DNA of 64,000 nt from Edolisoma coerulescens (lineage: Eukaryota; Chordata; Aves; Passeriformes; Campephagidae): positions 1,505,600-1,569,599 of the forward strand of contig VWZW01000879.1 in assembly GCA_013397115.1 (NCBI GenBank), read 5' to 3'. Under the pieces are notes generated by a model. The model had not been told where the DNA came from. It did not search any database and saw only the letters and a program-made list of their open reading frames with translations. The number at the start of each line of letters is the position of its first letter. Position 1 is the stretch's first letter. This document shows positions 27,444 through 39,738 of the stretch, piece by piece. The position numbers and the translations under genes are program-made.

Positions 27444-27961
27444 TTTTTTTTCTTTTTTAAATACGTTTGTCTGTAGCAGTGCCCATCATTAGTTTGAATG
27501 AACTACTGAAATATTTGTGACCTTAGGAACTCACAGCAACTTAATTCCTAATAACCTGCTACTTCATATGAAATCCAGAAAAATCCGCTCCTAAAGAGTG
27601 AGCACAATGCAGCCTTTTCCCCAAAAATCTCATTTTTATCTAAATGCAAACAAAAAAGGTTCTCAAGAATATATCAGAGAGGTAAAGCCATTGGTATTCT
27701 GATGTCTGTTTTTCCACTTAATAGCAAATAACGATATGTTGTCAAGAGACCTTTGCCATATTTATTTTTCAGTCTTGGGAAGGGATTTCAGCTGTCCAAA
27801 TGTTTAATTCAATGTTGCTGTTAATATAATATCAGGCCACTTAATAGTGCATTTGTTCTGATTCAAGAGTAGTTCATTAGAACAGTTTCTCTGTCCCAAC
27901 TCTTCCCTTTTGCGCTGTGTTCTGCAGGATGTGACAGTTTGACAGTTTTCCCATTGCTTGT

Positions 27962-28036
27962 GATGATACTGTATAAAATATGTTATGATATATACATATA
28001 TAAGATATCATAACATAAGAAATATTTTATATCATC
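27962..28036. repeat. AT-rich imperfect palindrome of about 75 bases
   Basis: The inner arms TATGTTATGATAT (27979-27991) and ATATCATAACATA (28005-28017) are exact reverse complements around a 13-base AT loop. Pairing resumes outside an asymmetric bulge: TATAAAA (27972-27978) against TTTTATA (28025-28031), and GATGATA (27962-27968) against TATCATC (28030-28036), with a two-base overlap. The structure could form a cruciform in DNA or a long hairpin in RNA. No terminal duplication marking a transposon was seen. Confidence 0.8.
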
Positions 28037-30661
28037 TTGTAATACCTACATGTAGTCTTTAAGGGTTAAATGCATAATGCACATTCACAATTAATAGTCA
28101 GCATAAACTGTGGTGTGATGTGAAAAAAGTCTGAAGAACAGAAGCAGCACATGCATACCCCCAAATCCTAACCTCTAGCAAGAGGAGCTATCAAGCACAA
28201 CAACTATTACAGGTCTGGAGACAGTACAGAGGAAAAGAGCTTTGTGGAAGAGTGGAGTTAGAATAGTGGTTTTCACATGTTACTATCATGAAATCCCTCT
28301 TTCAAGCCAACAAATGCAATTAAACCTCCAAGGCAATTTTTTTCCTCCAGAAGTCTTGCATCTAGTATGTATGTGGGATAAGAAGCCTTTTTTATTTGTT
28401 TCTGTAATCATAGTGCACTTAAATATGAAATCTATTGCCTCAGTATGGATTTCTCTTCTTTTTAATAGGCTGAACTTTTGACCTCTTAGTGCAATGTTGC
28501 AAAAAACTTGCTATGCTGCCAGCTTTCACTAATGCTTTAGTGTAAAAACAAATCTGTGAGTATGTATCATTGCAGGATTTCAAAAGAAAGAAAATCAGTG
28601 GAGGTCTTCTGAGAGTTTAAGTCTTTTTTGTCTTTTAATGAAAACCTGTACACTGTTTTTCCCACATAACTGACATCTTTGCACACAGTTGCATCTAAAC
28701 TGGTGTTACATGTACTGTATTTGAAGTAGATCACAGGACTTTCAGTGCCAGAGACCTTGTCTTCTACTGTATTTCACAAAGAATCTTTTGCACTTACAGT
28801 ATTCCCTAAATAATAAATTTAAAAGGTAAAAAGCTTTGCAAAACCTTCAAATAAACATGAGTGAGCTTTCAGTCTTATCAATATGACAGGACCTCCTGCT
28901 GAGGTGTGAGAGTGCAATAAATTATCATTGTGAATTAATAGGGATTTTTTGTTTCAAATGAGGTCTTCAAAAAAATTGTATAGGCCGCTTTGTCTCTGGT
29001 CGTCAACACGGCAGAAGCTGAACACTGTAACACTAATGAACATACAAAATCTGTGTTAAGCAAGGCAACAGACACTTTAAAATGCCTGATTTTTAAAAGA
29101 TAGTTAGGTAGGCCATGAATTTAAAGACAAAATACTGTTTCTGCTCTGATTTTTGAGTTACAGAGTACATAAAGATGCTGAGATGCTCATCTCCTGCTGC
29201 CTTGGGCTGAACTTTTGGTGGGCTGCCCTGAGATGTGCAGAGGGGCCGTGGCAGGGTGGGGACAGTTTAACTTACCTGGAGCTCCATCTTAGCACCTTTC
29301 TTGCAAGGGAAGGAGGATATTGTAGCTTACAGCAGGGAAGAAAATGCAGCTATTCCTTAACTGTGAACAGCACAACCTTGCGGACTCAACTGAGGTCAAG
29401 GGTCTCATGCTCCACATTGCACAGCAACAGGAGGCTATTCAGACCATGTGAACCTGGGCTAGCAAAGATAGAGGAGTGGAAGGAAAACCAGGGGCACAGA
29501 GGAGGGAAGAAATAACCACAGATCTCACTGCAAGCCATTGATAGTTGTGTATGCACACTTCACACTAACAGAAACCATTTTCGTGCTTTGCTGTACCTGT
29601 GAGTAATTGACCAGCTGAACAAGAAGATGTGTTTAACAATTGTCGGCTTGATCTGATCTTCAGCACACAACTGGTCAAGTGAACTCCAGCTGTGTGAATG
29701 GAACATTACATCCCATGTTGTGTAGATTTCCTGTATCAGTAGTGTATAATTGGTTATTGCCTGTTTTTCTCTTTAGTTTAACAGGATGGGAGAAGATAAT
29801 TGTAGCAGCTGGTTATACAAGAACAATCAATAACCAAATCTATATTTGTTTGAATTTCTACTAGGAAGTAGACCAGTACTGTATTTCTTTATTATTAAGC
29901 AGTGAAAAAAGGGAGATGTGTTTTGAATTAGGTAGCTCTGCTGTAGAAAAATCATCCCTACTTCTGCTTGTTTTGCTGGAGAAAAAATAATTACGAGAGA
30001 GGCTGGCTTTTCCCTTCAAACAGATCTTATTCCCAGACTGCATATGCCACTTGCCTAGAGATCTCCTGGACACTGGCAGGTGATCAACACAATGTGACTC
30101 ACAACAGCAGAAGACATGGAGTCAGCAGTATGCTTCAAAAAGATTGGTGGGAGAAAAAAGGAAAGTAAACAGGAGTGATATGTGCAAAAATATTTCCATG
30201 TGGTTCTTACTCCTACTTCCTCACATCTACTGCTGCTCTGCTGATGACAAAACTCACAAGTTATTAAAATTTAATGTTATTCAGAACCATCTTTCCCTAC
30301 ACAATCCAAGCACTTTTCATTTCTCACACCTGTCCTCAGAAGCACTTTCATTCCTCAAGAATAGCAGGGGAATAAAATATATCTAAGATGTATATTACGT
30401 TTAATATATGGTGGCTGATCTTTAGTTGTGTGCATAAATGTCACAAAAGATCAATTGCTGAGTATTTTTTGTCTCTCTGAGGTACTTAGAAATTTTTATT
30501 CCATTTCCAAAAAACTGTATTTGCTTATGAACACAGAAGATAAGGGATTCTACTATTTGAAAAAGATACTGTGCATTAAAGATGTGAAAAATGCCCACAG
30601 ACACACACTGTGCCATCAGGAGTGCAGCAGCAGCTGCTTTGCTGCCTTTTGCTCACTCCAG
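28037..30661. other. Unique non-coding sequence with one GC-richer block
   Basis: No gene was recognised. About 29170-29520 is GC-richer and carries a 120-codon plus-strand frame (29153-29515) that matches no family I know. The rest is AT-rich. Confidence 0.45.
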
Positions 30662-30820
30662 GGAACAGGCTGGGAGAGGGGATGCACATGTGGTTGTTTT
30701 GTGTCAGTTTGGAGCTTGTCCATGCCTTTGGGTGAGAAATACCTTGCTGTGCTGGAGCCCTGAGATTATGAACGGCTCAGGCAAGGTAAATGGAAAATGC
30801 TGTGACTGTGCACATCCAAG
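30662..30820 (+). other. Exon-like segment (unproven)
   Basis: A pyrimidine-rich tract ending in CACTCCAG (to 30661) is followed by 159 bases that stay open in one frame. The segment ends at CCAAG followed by GTAAGC, a good splice-donor match. A second possible donor lies at 30785/30786. The length is a multiple of three and the frame encodes a cysteine-containing peptide (LCWSPEIMNGSGK, CCDCAHP). I recognise no protein, and signals like these also arise by chance, so I do not call it a gene. Confidence 0.15.
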
Positions 30821-30826
30821 GTAAGC

Positions 30827-32367
30827 AGCACAGTTTTAAAAGACAGAAGCAGAGGAGCTGTGAGTCATTTGCCTTCCCAGAGACTCAAACAGGAGGGTCT
30901 GTCCCTCAGTTCAACTAACCCGCTGCAGCTTTGTCTCATGTACACCTCATTAGAAATCCTGGACTTGTGTCTGTTTAACACTTTGGGTTGTGTGCTGTGG
31001 AGAAAACCCCTTGCGGATGCTAGCTTTTATAGTCCATCTGAAGTCCTCCAGGAGGTACACACAGATTTAATCTTCCTCTCCACGATTTCTCTCTTAACTG
31101 AACTAAATATAATTTCCTGAGAGGTGCCAGTTCTCTCACTTAGTCCGAGTGCCAGTACTTGCCCAGTTAATCAACAGCTCTTTGCTTTGAAAAGATAAAG
31201 GTCTCCCTTACACAAACACACACAGAGTTTTTTGAGGCAGAGACCCGCTCAGCAGCCACTTAGGCTGATCTATTTTAGGCTGTCACTGCTCCTTGTGCTC
31301 CCTGGCTCTGTGGTCCTGCTAACTTCCTTGTGAATGTGCAGTTGCTGCTCAGGGAATGGATCAGCTTGAAAAATGATCTTCTCTTTGTTTTGCTGGGCTG
31401 CTTTTGACTGGGGTGGCCTTGTGCTACTACAGCAGAAGGGATAGTGCCATCCTGCAAAGTGTCAGAGCGGGGAGCAGAACTGTGACAACTTATCTGGCTG
31501 TGGAGCTATTGGAATTGTCATTTTTCACTGGGATGTGTATTCTCCACTGATTTTTTGGTTTTATGTCAGTGTGGACAGGAAGAAATATTTTGCATATGAG
31601 CTGCCAGATGGGATAGATGATCTAGCTTATTTTTAGCTCCTAACTTCTGCTGCATACAACATAACCAAGCTCTTTCAGGTCACAGTAGGATTGGGATATT
31701 GACACCCCCCAACCCCCTAAGATTTTTCTTCATAGACCTCTGTGGGAGTTACCAAATTTGAAGCAACCCGTTTTCCATGACACAGTAGGCAATAGGATTC
31801 CAGAAATGATTGTGACAGTCTCCCGTTGCACTTTGCTAACCCAGTGTTTACAGCAGCTTGTATCTATGTGGGTTTTTTTCCTGAGGGAAATGTAGTCTCT
31901 ACAAACTACAGGGAATAGAATCATGCTTCCAGATACTAATTTTTTTTTCTATCAGGAAAATTGAAAGCTTTGGTCATTTTGCATGATGAATCTAAAATAT
32001 TTTAGTTTCTTGAACCAAACAAAAATATTTACTCTTGACTCACAGAAAATTTTTCCAAGCTCTTAAAATTACAGTGGGGGTACTCTATCATTTATGTATT
32101 TCTCTCATAGTTTAGCTGTGCCATATGTTAACAAGACACATGATATAAAAATAAAGGATGGATTGGCAAAGGAAGCTAATAACAGGAATACTTTACCCCG
32201 AGATAATCACAAGTAAAGGGCTAATTGTAACTTAACACCAAAAAGATTTGAAAACAAATTTATCAGTTAGATTCAACAAACAAGACTGCTTCTGTACAAG
32301 AATACTGACATTATTTCAATTGTAAATCTTGCACTGGAATATTTTGCTGTGTTGCCTTAGAAACTTG
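30827..32367. other. Unique non-coding sequence
   Basis: No gene or repeat family was recognised. It is moderately GC-rich to about 31480, then AT-rich. Confidence 0.5.
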
Positions 32368-32690
32368 CTGAGACTTTGAAATCCTGGAGCAGGTGAAGCT
32401 GGGAGAGACCCTTAGAGTTCTCTGGTCAGAAGCAGGTCCAGGACAAAACAGGTTGCTCAAGGTAACATTCAGTTGGGTGTTGAACATATCTAAGGCTGGA
32501 AACTCCATAGTTTCTCTGGGCAGCCTGTGCCAGTCAGCCAGTGTTTGACCTCTCTCACAGTAAACTCTTTTCTCTGAATTTCCTGTCTGTAAGTTTGTGC
32601 CAATTACCTCTTTTCCTCTTGCTAGGCACCACTGTCTCCCTCTTTTTTCACTTGTTCCTGTCCCCCATTAGGTATTTATACACAAATCAA
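32368..32690 (-). mobile_element. Old CR1 LINE 3' remnant
   Basis: The plus strand carries the antisense of a CR1 3' region: TTTCTCTGGGCAGCCTGTGC, CCAGTGTTTGACCTCTCTCA, then TGCTAGGCACCACTGTCTCC and GGTATTTATACACA. The tail end (left) is badly eroded and no octamer tail is left. The substitution load is heavy, so this is one of the older copies here. The 5' edge is approximate. Confidence 0.88.
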
Positions 32691-34859
32691 ATATCAAAAT
32701 ACTAGAATTTTCTATCAGAAGAATATTCCAGTTTTCTTTCAGATTTCTGTTAAATATTAGACTGAAGATTTGAAGATAGAAGAGACAGAATAAAAAGCAG
32801 AATTTTCTGGGGATGAAATAGTTTGCATAAAATAGCTCCTATTCTGAATTTTTTCTTTGGTATGGTAAGACACATACAGGACATTCAGTAACATTTCTGT
32901 TTCTTGTACACCAAGACAGATCATTGCAAAAGCCATTACCGTTTTTATTACAGCCGTCTGAATAACATTGCAAAGAACACTTGGGGCTGGCTTTTAATTT
33001 ATGACCCAGACTGGGCTGTAAGTATATGTGGACAAAAATTCCCCTTTCCTTAGTCTAAAAATTAAATATCATGAGCACAGAGCTGCAGAGATCATGTGCT
33101 TGTCTTGCATTCAGATGCAAGTTGTGGAGCAACCTCTTGTTTATTTGGCTTTGAAGTGAAGTTGTGTATGGCCTAGAGGGCAAGATTATGTAAATGTTAA
33201 TAATTTTTTCCTGAAAATTTAAAGCAGCTAGTACCCAGCGTGCAATGTCCTCTTTTCTGCTTCAGTGAATTGCACCTGAGTTCTTGTTTAAGAGGAACTG
33301 TCTCCTACAGAGTAGGAGATGTACATCTACATGAGAGAGGGATTGATGTGATGAAGGGATAGTTTAAGTATAGATTGGGTACAGATGGCTGTGATGGAAT
33401 GGGAGCTCATGACAAGTACTCTGATATTGCTTCAGTAAGTTCTCTCCATGGCTGATGCAAGACTCCTGATCATTTGCTGGGAGCACTGGGAAAAATACTG
33501 GGATACTTTGATATTTTGTTCTTTTCCCCAAAATTAAAGCATTCTCTTTTAGTCTCTTCTGTTCAAGAAAAGCTAAGATGCGAGTCACTCTCCAAAGCTG
33601 GCTAGCTACAGGGAAAAAGAAGAATGCCTATGGAGTAGTAGCAGGTAGGAGTTAATTCTGCAGACCTGAGTGCAATGGTACTGAGGTCTCTGTGGACCCC
33701 TGTGTGAGTTTTGGACAGAGAAGTAAAAGGTTCCCCATAACAAAGTTCTCCTGTCTCGAAGCCCCACCACTCCAACAGGAAAAGGCAGGGCAAATGGGCA
33801 GGCATGATGTGGGTCTATGCTTAGGGCATTTGTACCTTCTAAATTTAATGTGTCCTCCACTGCATGTGCAGCAGAGATGTACTGATTATCTTGCAGTGGA
33901 GGTTATTTTGCCTCTTTGGAGTATGCTGAACTTACCCCTTTTTTGTGTTGCATTTACTGTTATGCCTTCCATATGAAGAATCCCTGCCTGATTAATTATT
34001 ATCATGGTTCCATTGAGCAACCTGAGGAAGGAAGCTGAAATTTGAACAGGAAACTCATCTCATATATTTTGACTCTTTTCAAGACTGTGATAATAACTTC
34101 CAATTTTTATTAACCCTATTATTGTTATTAGGTGGGTCTATAGGAGGTTACAGTCCTCAGCAATCCTCAGAGGTGTCACTTCAGTCCTTAACTGTCAAGA
34201 CTTTGGCTGTCTTTCACTTCACAAGAGCAACTGGAAAGCGGAGAAGGTCTACTGAAGGGATTCTCTTACCCAGGTGATCAGGGGACAGCTGAGATGAAAG
34301 AGGTTTTTCTTTCAAGGAGTAAAATGCAGGTTACCATCATTTACTCCTTTAAAATGCCTCTATTTTGTGAATGTATGCCAAGAAAATTGAACGATGGACA
34401 GAAAAATTCAGTGGCTCAAGTGAAGCTGGCAGCTTTCCATATGCAATGGTATTTGTAAGCATCCATAGTAATGAGAGAAATGTGAATAATATTGCAGGAT
34501 GTTATGTTAATGTTACAAAGAGCTCTAGGTAATTAAAGAATTACATACATGTAAACAATCTTAAAGCTGGGTTTCAATTAACTAGAAGTCTATGGCATAA
34601 TGATACTATGTTGGATCAGTGCCAGTCCTGAGAGATGCTTTCCCACTAACTTCCAGTCAGGAGAATTTCCCCAGAACAGTAAAAGGGTCCTTTGTGCTTC
34701 AAAATTACCAAATAGATAGATTATCACAACAAGTGATTTTCTCTTCATTTGTGATGTATTCTGCCACAGAAAAACAATTAAAGCTGTATTTCTAATAAAA
34801 AGCAGGAGTTGACCACTGTGGATTACCAATTTTAATCATCATTTAAACCAGAAAATGAG
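32691..34859. other. Unique non-coding sequence
   Basis: No gene, mobile element or regulatory arrangement was recognised in this stretch. Confidence 0.5.
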
Positions 34860-35420
34860 AAAATTAGATTTAAATAATCAATTTTAATCTTGGTTTGCAT
34901 TTTTACTTATTAGTCACCTTTCTAAAGGAATATTGAACTCTCCTGATTAGTAACCATGGGAGAGTGTTGATTTTCACCTAAGTACGGCTGGTATGCTAAA
35001 TAAAGTACTTATTTTAGTGAGGTAAATATATTATGTGCATTTAGTCAGGGTATAGCCTGATATACATTTAGGTGGATTATGATTAGAAAGTAATTTAGAA
35101 AAATGGTGATAGATACATTTACTATTTACCCTCTTATTATAATGCTCATATTTGTGTTTCTTGTCAAGATGCAATTGGATGGAATTTGAAAATCAATTAA
35201 AAGCACAAACGTAGCATTATAAAGTTGTTTGTTTTAGTTAAATTAAACCACCTTAAATAGCTGGTTACTTAGGGAAAACATTCATTTATTGAAATGAGTT
35301 TTAAATCTAATTGATTCATTAAACAAAGGAAGTATTGTCCGCAGTTAACAAATTGTACTAATAGTTTCTGATCATCATGTCTGTCATGATTTTAGAACTA
35401 GCAGATCTCATCCTGTTACA
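34860..35420. promoter_or_regulatory. AT-rich block, possible conserved non-coding element
   Basis: Repeat-free AT-rich sequence dense in TAAT and ATTA cores (for example AATCAATTAAAAGC and CTAATTGATTCATTAAAC), with no open frames. Vertebrate conserved non-coding enhancers near developmental genes often look like this. Composition alone can give the same look, so this is a hint only. Confidence 0.2.
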
Positions 35421-36925
35421 CCTCATTTATATTTATGGATTGGAAGAGGGATAATAAGCTATCCCATTTTTCAGCAGCCAAAATTTTCTCAGCTGTGAAT
35501 AAATTAGCCACTGAATTTAAGTAACTAAACAAATAGAAATGCAGAAAATATTACCCCTGTAGTTGCAGAAGAGTCTGTAGCTTTTTAACTCACTCAAAAC
35601 ATCTGCAGATTCAGATCTAGGACTCCATAACTCCTGAATTACCTGGTTCAGAGATTTGCCTTTAGCAGTTCACATGTACTACAGGGATATTAATGTTTAT
35701 TTAATATAAATAATTTAATTAATTATAATAAATGCAGGTATGAATGTGAATTGCTAGTATTTAAGTTTTAATTTTATATATATTTGCTAGTAAAAGTTAT
35801 GTGGAATTTAAATTGGGAATCGGTTTTGAACGCAGGCTTCCTCTCTGGAATCCTCTTTACAGAGATATGCAAAAGAACAGAAAAAGTTGCCCATCGACCA
35901 GTAGCTGTTGACTCAGGATATTACAAAGAACAAAGTCCGTCTTGTACCTAGGCTGAAGCTGGACTATGAGACCCACCTTAAGTGAAACAACATTAATGAT
36001 CAACTTATGCTTCTAAGGTATGAGAGAATCTAGACTAATACAGAAAAAAATATTATTAAATGATGCCAAATCCACTTGAGAGAGTGTGTCAGTATGGCAT
36101 GGAGGTGCAAAACTAACTGCTGATTCATCCTGACAGTCAGGTCAGGCAGGCCGACTCATTAACTCAGAAGTATAAAACATTGAGCTTTTCTTTGAGGCAA
36201 GAGAAAGAGAGAAGGGACAGCAGAGGTCCTGCAGGCAGAAGTCGTAAGAACAGTCAGTTCAGGAGGGACTTGAGGACTAAAGCTTATGTTTATGAATACA
36301 TTTCTGCCTGCAGCCTTTTCCTTTGCTGGAAATGAGAAGAAAGTATGTATCTGAACTCTGTGGAAGGACAGGTATGTAGATGGGTCCAAGAGGTAATCAC
36401 AGCTCAAGAGCTCAGCTGTCCTGGGCTCAAGAGCACTCAGCAGCAGCTTGGCATTCCTGCCGTCCTCTGCTGCTGCTGCTGGCAACCTCTTCTGGAGCTC
36501 AAGCATGCTTCTGTGTTCTCCAGAAGTACTGGAGAGTGGAGGGCTGCACACTCACAGCCCTCTAGCAATATAACCAGTGACATTGTCTTCCTAAGGCTGA
36601 CTTTTTGAGTGCCCATGGCAAAGCTTTGCTTCGTGGATTAGCGTCACTAATGCTGATAAATGTTCACACAGCTCTTGCAGGCTGTGTTCTGGCTGTCCCA
36701 GAGACGATAGTTTTAAACCATGTCAAATGGATGTGTGAAATGGCAACAAAATCAAGGTGTTCCCCTCATCTGTCTCCCCTAAAAACAGCAAAATGATTTA
36801 TTTTATCAAGTAATTAGTAAGTTTTCAGAAAAAGTCATGAAAAACAGTGTACAACATTTTCATTTTGAACCAGACACATTTGTTTCCAAAACCAGCAGTG
36901 TCTCTTTCAGCAGATTGTTCCATGG
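35421..36925. other. Unique non-coding sequence
   Basis: AT-rich to about 36100, then somewhat GC-richer, with a short TGC repeat near 36468-36481. A 130-codon minus-strand frame (36159-36551) matches nothing I know. Confidence 0.5.
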
Positions 36926-37487
36926 TGTTGTGGTTTAATTCCACTTGGCAATTAAGTCCCCCACAGCCTCTTGCTCACTTCCCCCTGCCAGGATGGGGGA
37001 GAAAATATGAAAGTAAAAGTGAGAAAACTTGTAGGTTGAGATAAAGAGAGTTCAATAGGTAAAGCAAAAGTCACACAAGCAAGCAAAGCAACCCAAGGAA
37101 TTCATTCTCTGCTTCCCATGGGTAGACGTGTTCAGCCATCCCCAGGAAAGCAGAAAATATTACTTGGGAATATAAATGCCATCACTCCAAATGTCTCCCC
37201 ATCCTCCTTCTTCTCCCACGTTTATATGCTGAAGGTGATGCCGTACGTTACTGAATATCCCTTTGGTCACTTGGGGTCAGCTGTCCTGGCTGTGTCCCTG
37301 AACAATTCCCTGTGCATCCTCAGCCTACTTGTTGAGGCAGAAAAGGCCTCCACGCAATGAAAGCCCTGCTCAGCAAAAGCTAAAACATCCCTGTGTTATC
37401 AGCACTGTTTCCAACACAAATTCTAAACATAGTCCCATACCAGCTACTGTGAAGAAAATCAACTCAAGCCCAGCCCAATCAAGCACA
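36926..37487 (-). mobile_element. Solo LTR of an avian endogenous retrovirus
   Basis: The sequence from TGTTGTGGTTTAATTCCACT to the end near CAATCAAGCACA follows, in order, an LTR I know as abundant in bird genomes. Landmarks on the plus strand are ATGGGGGAGAAAATATGAAA, GTAGGTTGAGATAAAGAGAG, CAATAGGTAAAGCAAAAGTC, TATCCCTTTGGTCACTTGGG and CTGTGTTATCAGCACTGTTT. The LTR sense strand is probably minus: there TATAAA lies upstream of the CTATTGAACTCTCTTTATCTC stretch, which looks like the R/U5 part. No primer-binding site, polypurine tract or internal gene is attached, so it appears to be a recombined solo LTR. I could not find a convincing target-site duplication, and the ends are good to only a few bases. 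Confidence 0.78.
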
Positions 37488-38449
37488 CCTAGATAAGGGG
37501 CTGCTACAGATGGGGGCCTCTCCTTCAGGCTGGGAAAACATAAGTCTGTTTCAAGTACAAAGGTACTGAGCCTGTGCTGCTTTTCTCTATGCTACATTTA
37601 CAAGTAGCCCATTCTTTGGAGGAATTTCTAATTCTTTGTTGCTCCCTGTAAACAAAAATGGGATAACAGATATTTTGAGGTGTATGTTGGAAGGCAAGAG
37701 CATTTCAGATCACAGAAGGGCTGTTTTCTAATGTGGACCAGTGTTCACATCTCTACAGGTACCAAAAGAACGATATGAAACTATTGACTATCTCGTTTCC
37801 AGGCTTCAGCTCTGATCTCAGTCCCACAGCTTTGGAACTGTCTGGGAGGATTAACAAAGGCCAAGATATTGATGGACTGCATCTGACACACTGCAAAGGC
37901 GATTACTTGCAGTACTTTCCCATGATAGTGATCCTACAAGATATTGAAAAGTCCACAGAAGAATCAGGAAACCTTACTTCAAAGGAAGAAAAATATCCTT
38001 TTAATTCGCTGGATCACAAAAATCTCATAACCACTCAGTGTACCAAGGTATTGCAATGTTAGAATGCTGAGGGACAGGAGCAAGTGTTGAATTGCAAAAC
38101 CATTCTGGCACTTTATTCCATAAGTGATCTTGGGGTACAAAAAGGCAAAAAAGGAAAAAGGAAAAAGGGGAAAAAAAAGGGAGAAAAGCAAGTCTAACAG
38201 AAAAAAAAAAACCAAAAAACCCAAACCAATAATTAAATTAGGGGTTGGGGCTGGAAGGAGAAGGTTGGCAGGTTGGATCTTCAGGTAAGTCTAGTCCAAC
38301 AGCGCTTAAGCTTGTCTTCTTGTAATGACATGGTTTAGGGAGACTAGCTGAATTAATCCAGGGGAACATAGAAGCTAATACACTTTGCTGGGCAAGACCT
38401 GTATTTTTATGTGGTTTAGAGGACAGCACGATATTTATTCAAATTGACA
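37488..38449. other. Non-coding sequence with a purine-rich run
   Basis: No gene was recognised. A plus-strand frame of 109 codons (37733-38062) matches nothing I know. At about 38138-38222 the plus strand is almost pure A/G, then A-rich, a low-complexity run. Confidence 0.5.
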
Positions 38450-38850
38450 CACAGCTACCTATTGCATACTATATTATTTATTCTATTTTGTATGGAAAAT
38501 TTTTGCTTCACAATTCTGAAATATCTATTAAATTAAGAAAATAATGTTTTAAACATCTGCATCTTTTTCAATATTTTTCTGAGACAGAAGAATTATTTTT
38601 AAATATTGTTCTCCTTTTACCTCATGTCTTTTGATATTAATGAGCTACAAAAGTCAAATTCAATCTAACCCAGAGACCATTCATTACACATTCATGAAGT
38701 AAAATAGATGCATAACAGCAAATGATGATTTATGACAAAATATTAAAATAAGGGAGTTTTTGGCATAGGCCACATATAATGAGCACTAGTGTCACAAAAT
38801 ATTCACAAATCCAGTCATGCATATTCTGCTTTATATTAAACATTTTTGTC
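38450..38850. promoter_or_regulatory. AT-rich block, possible conserved non-coding element
   Basis: Repeat-free AT-rich sequence with scattered homeodomain-type cores and no open frames, similar in look to the block near 35 kb. There is no direct evidence of function. Confidence 0.15.
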
Positions 38851-39412
38851 TCAGAGGGCTGGAAAAGACTCAGTAGACCTTTTCAACAGGACATTGAATA
38901 GATAAAGCACTTGTTAGATCAAATATACGTACCAAATTGTGGATGAATAAATGATGCTGAATGTACCACTCCCCATGTGCATAGAAAATCAAATGAGAAG
39001 TTTTAGATGGGCAGAGCCTTCTTAGGAGAGAAAAGCTTGCTGGACCTTTCCTGACTGAAAAAATAATTTATGTGTAGACACTGCTGAAACTAGAGGCGAA
39101 ATCCAGGGTATAGTAGTAAAATAAGGTGATGACAGCCAAAAGAAAATGTGAAAGGATAAATTTGAAAAGGTGCTGTGCTCCCACGCCCTTCTCTTGGGAC
39201 AATGGCTGGTCTCCCCAGCAGTTTTTCTGATACCTGTGTTGGCAAAGTCACTCTTTTCCTCCCCTACACACGCTGCAAGTAAAAGTGAGGAAAAAGGAGG
39301 TTGTCTGTTGGCTTCTGGCACCACTTCCCTGAATGACCTCTTGCCTCATGGGAGTTGTGCCAGCATAGCAGAACTGGTTCCATATCCCTCCCTGGAAGCA
39401 ACTCCTTGTTGG
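38851..39412. other. Unique non-coding sequence
   Basis: No gene or repeat was recognised. It turns more GC-rich toward its right end. Confidence 0.45.
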
Positions 39413-39457
39413 CCAATGGTGTTGGGTTTTGTCATCCCAGTAGGTTGTATAAAAATA
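39413..39457 (+). promoter_or_regulatory. CCAAT and TATA pair in promoter-like spacing
   Basis: GGCCAATGG at 39411-39419 is followed 30 bases later by TATAAAAATAAGG (39448-39460). This is a spacing usual for pol II promoters and retroviral U3 regions. A start site would fall near 39480. The only open frame nearby begins about 270 bases further on and lacks an ATG, so the pairing may be chance. Confidence 0.2.
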
Positions 39458-39738
39458 AGGCATTCATCCCATATGCCTTACTCAAGCTTGAAGGCAGCTG
39501 GTATCCTAAAATATAAACCTTTGTTATTCCCATGAATTCTCTTCCAAGAAAATAGACTGCTATTCCTGAATTAGAACCATCATCAGAAGCTCTAGTGATT
39601 TACAATTCTGTCAGGTCTTTCATCCAGAAATCCTGTTCATAGACTGTTGCATTAGCTGATTTATCTCTTTCAAGCCAAACACGGAATTTTTAGAACATTG
39701 CTTTTTTTGACTATCAGATGGACTTTGGCCGATATTGA

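Noticed and set aside
29153..29515. 120-codon frame in a GC-richer block
   Set aside because: No recognisable domain. It looks like chance in local GC-rich sequence.
37733..38062. 109-codon frame close to the solo LTR as a retroviral gene remnant
   Set aside because: No retroviral motif was seen, and the LTR has no primer-binding site or polypurine tract to attach internal sequence to.
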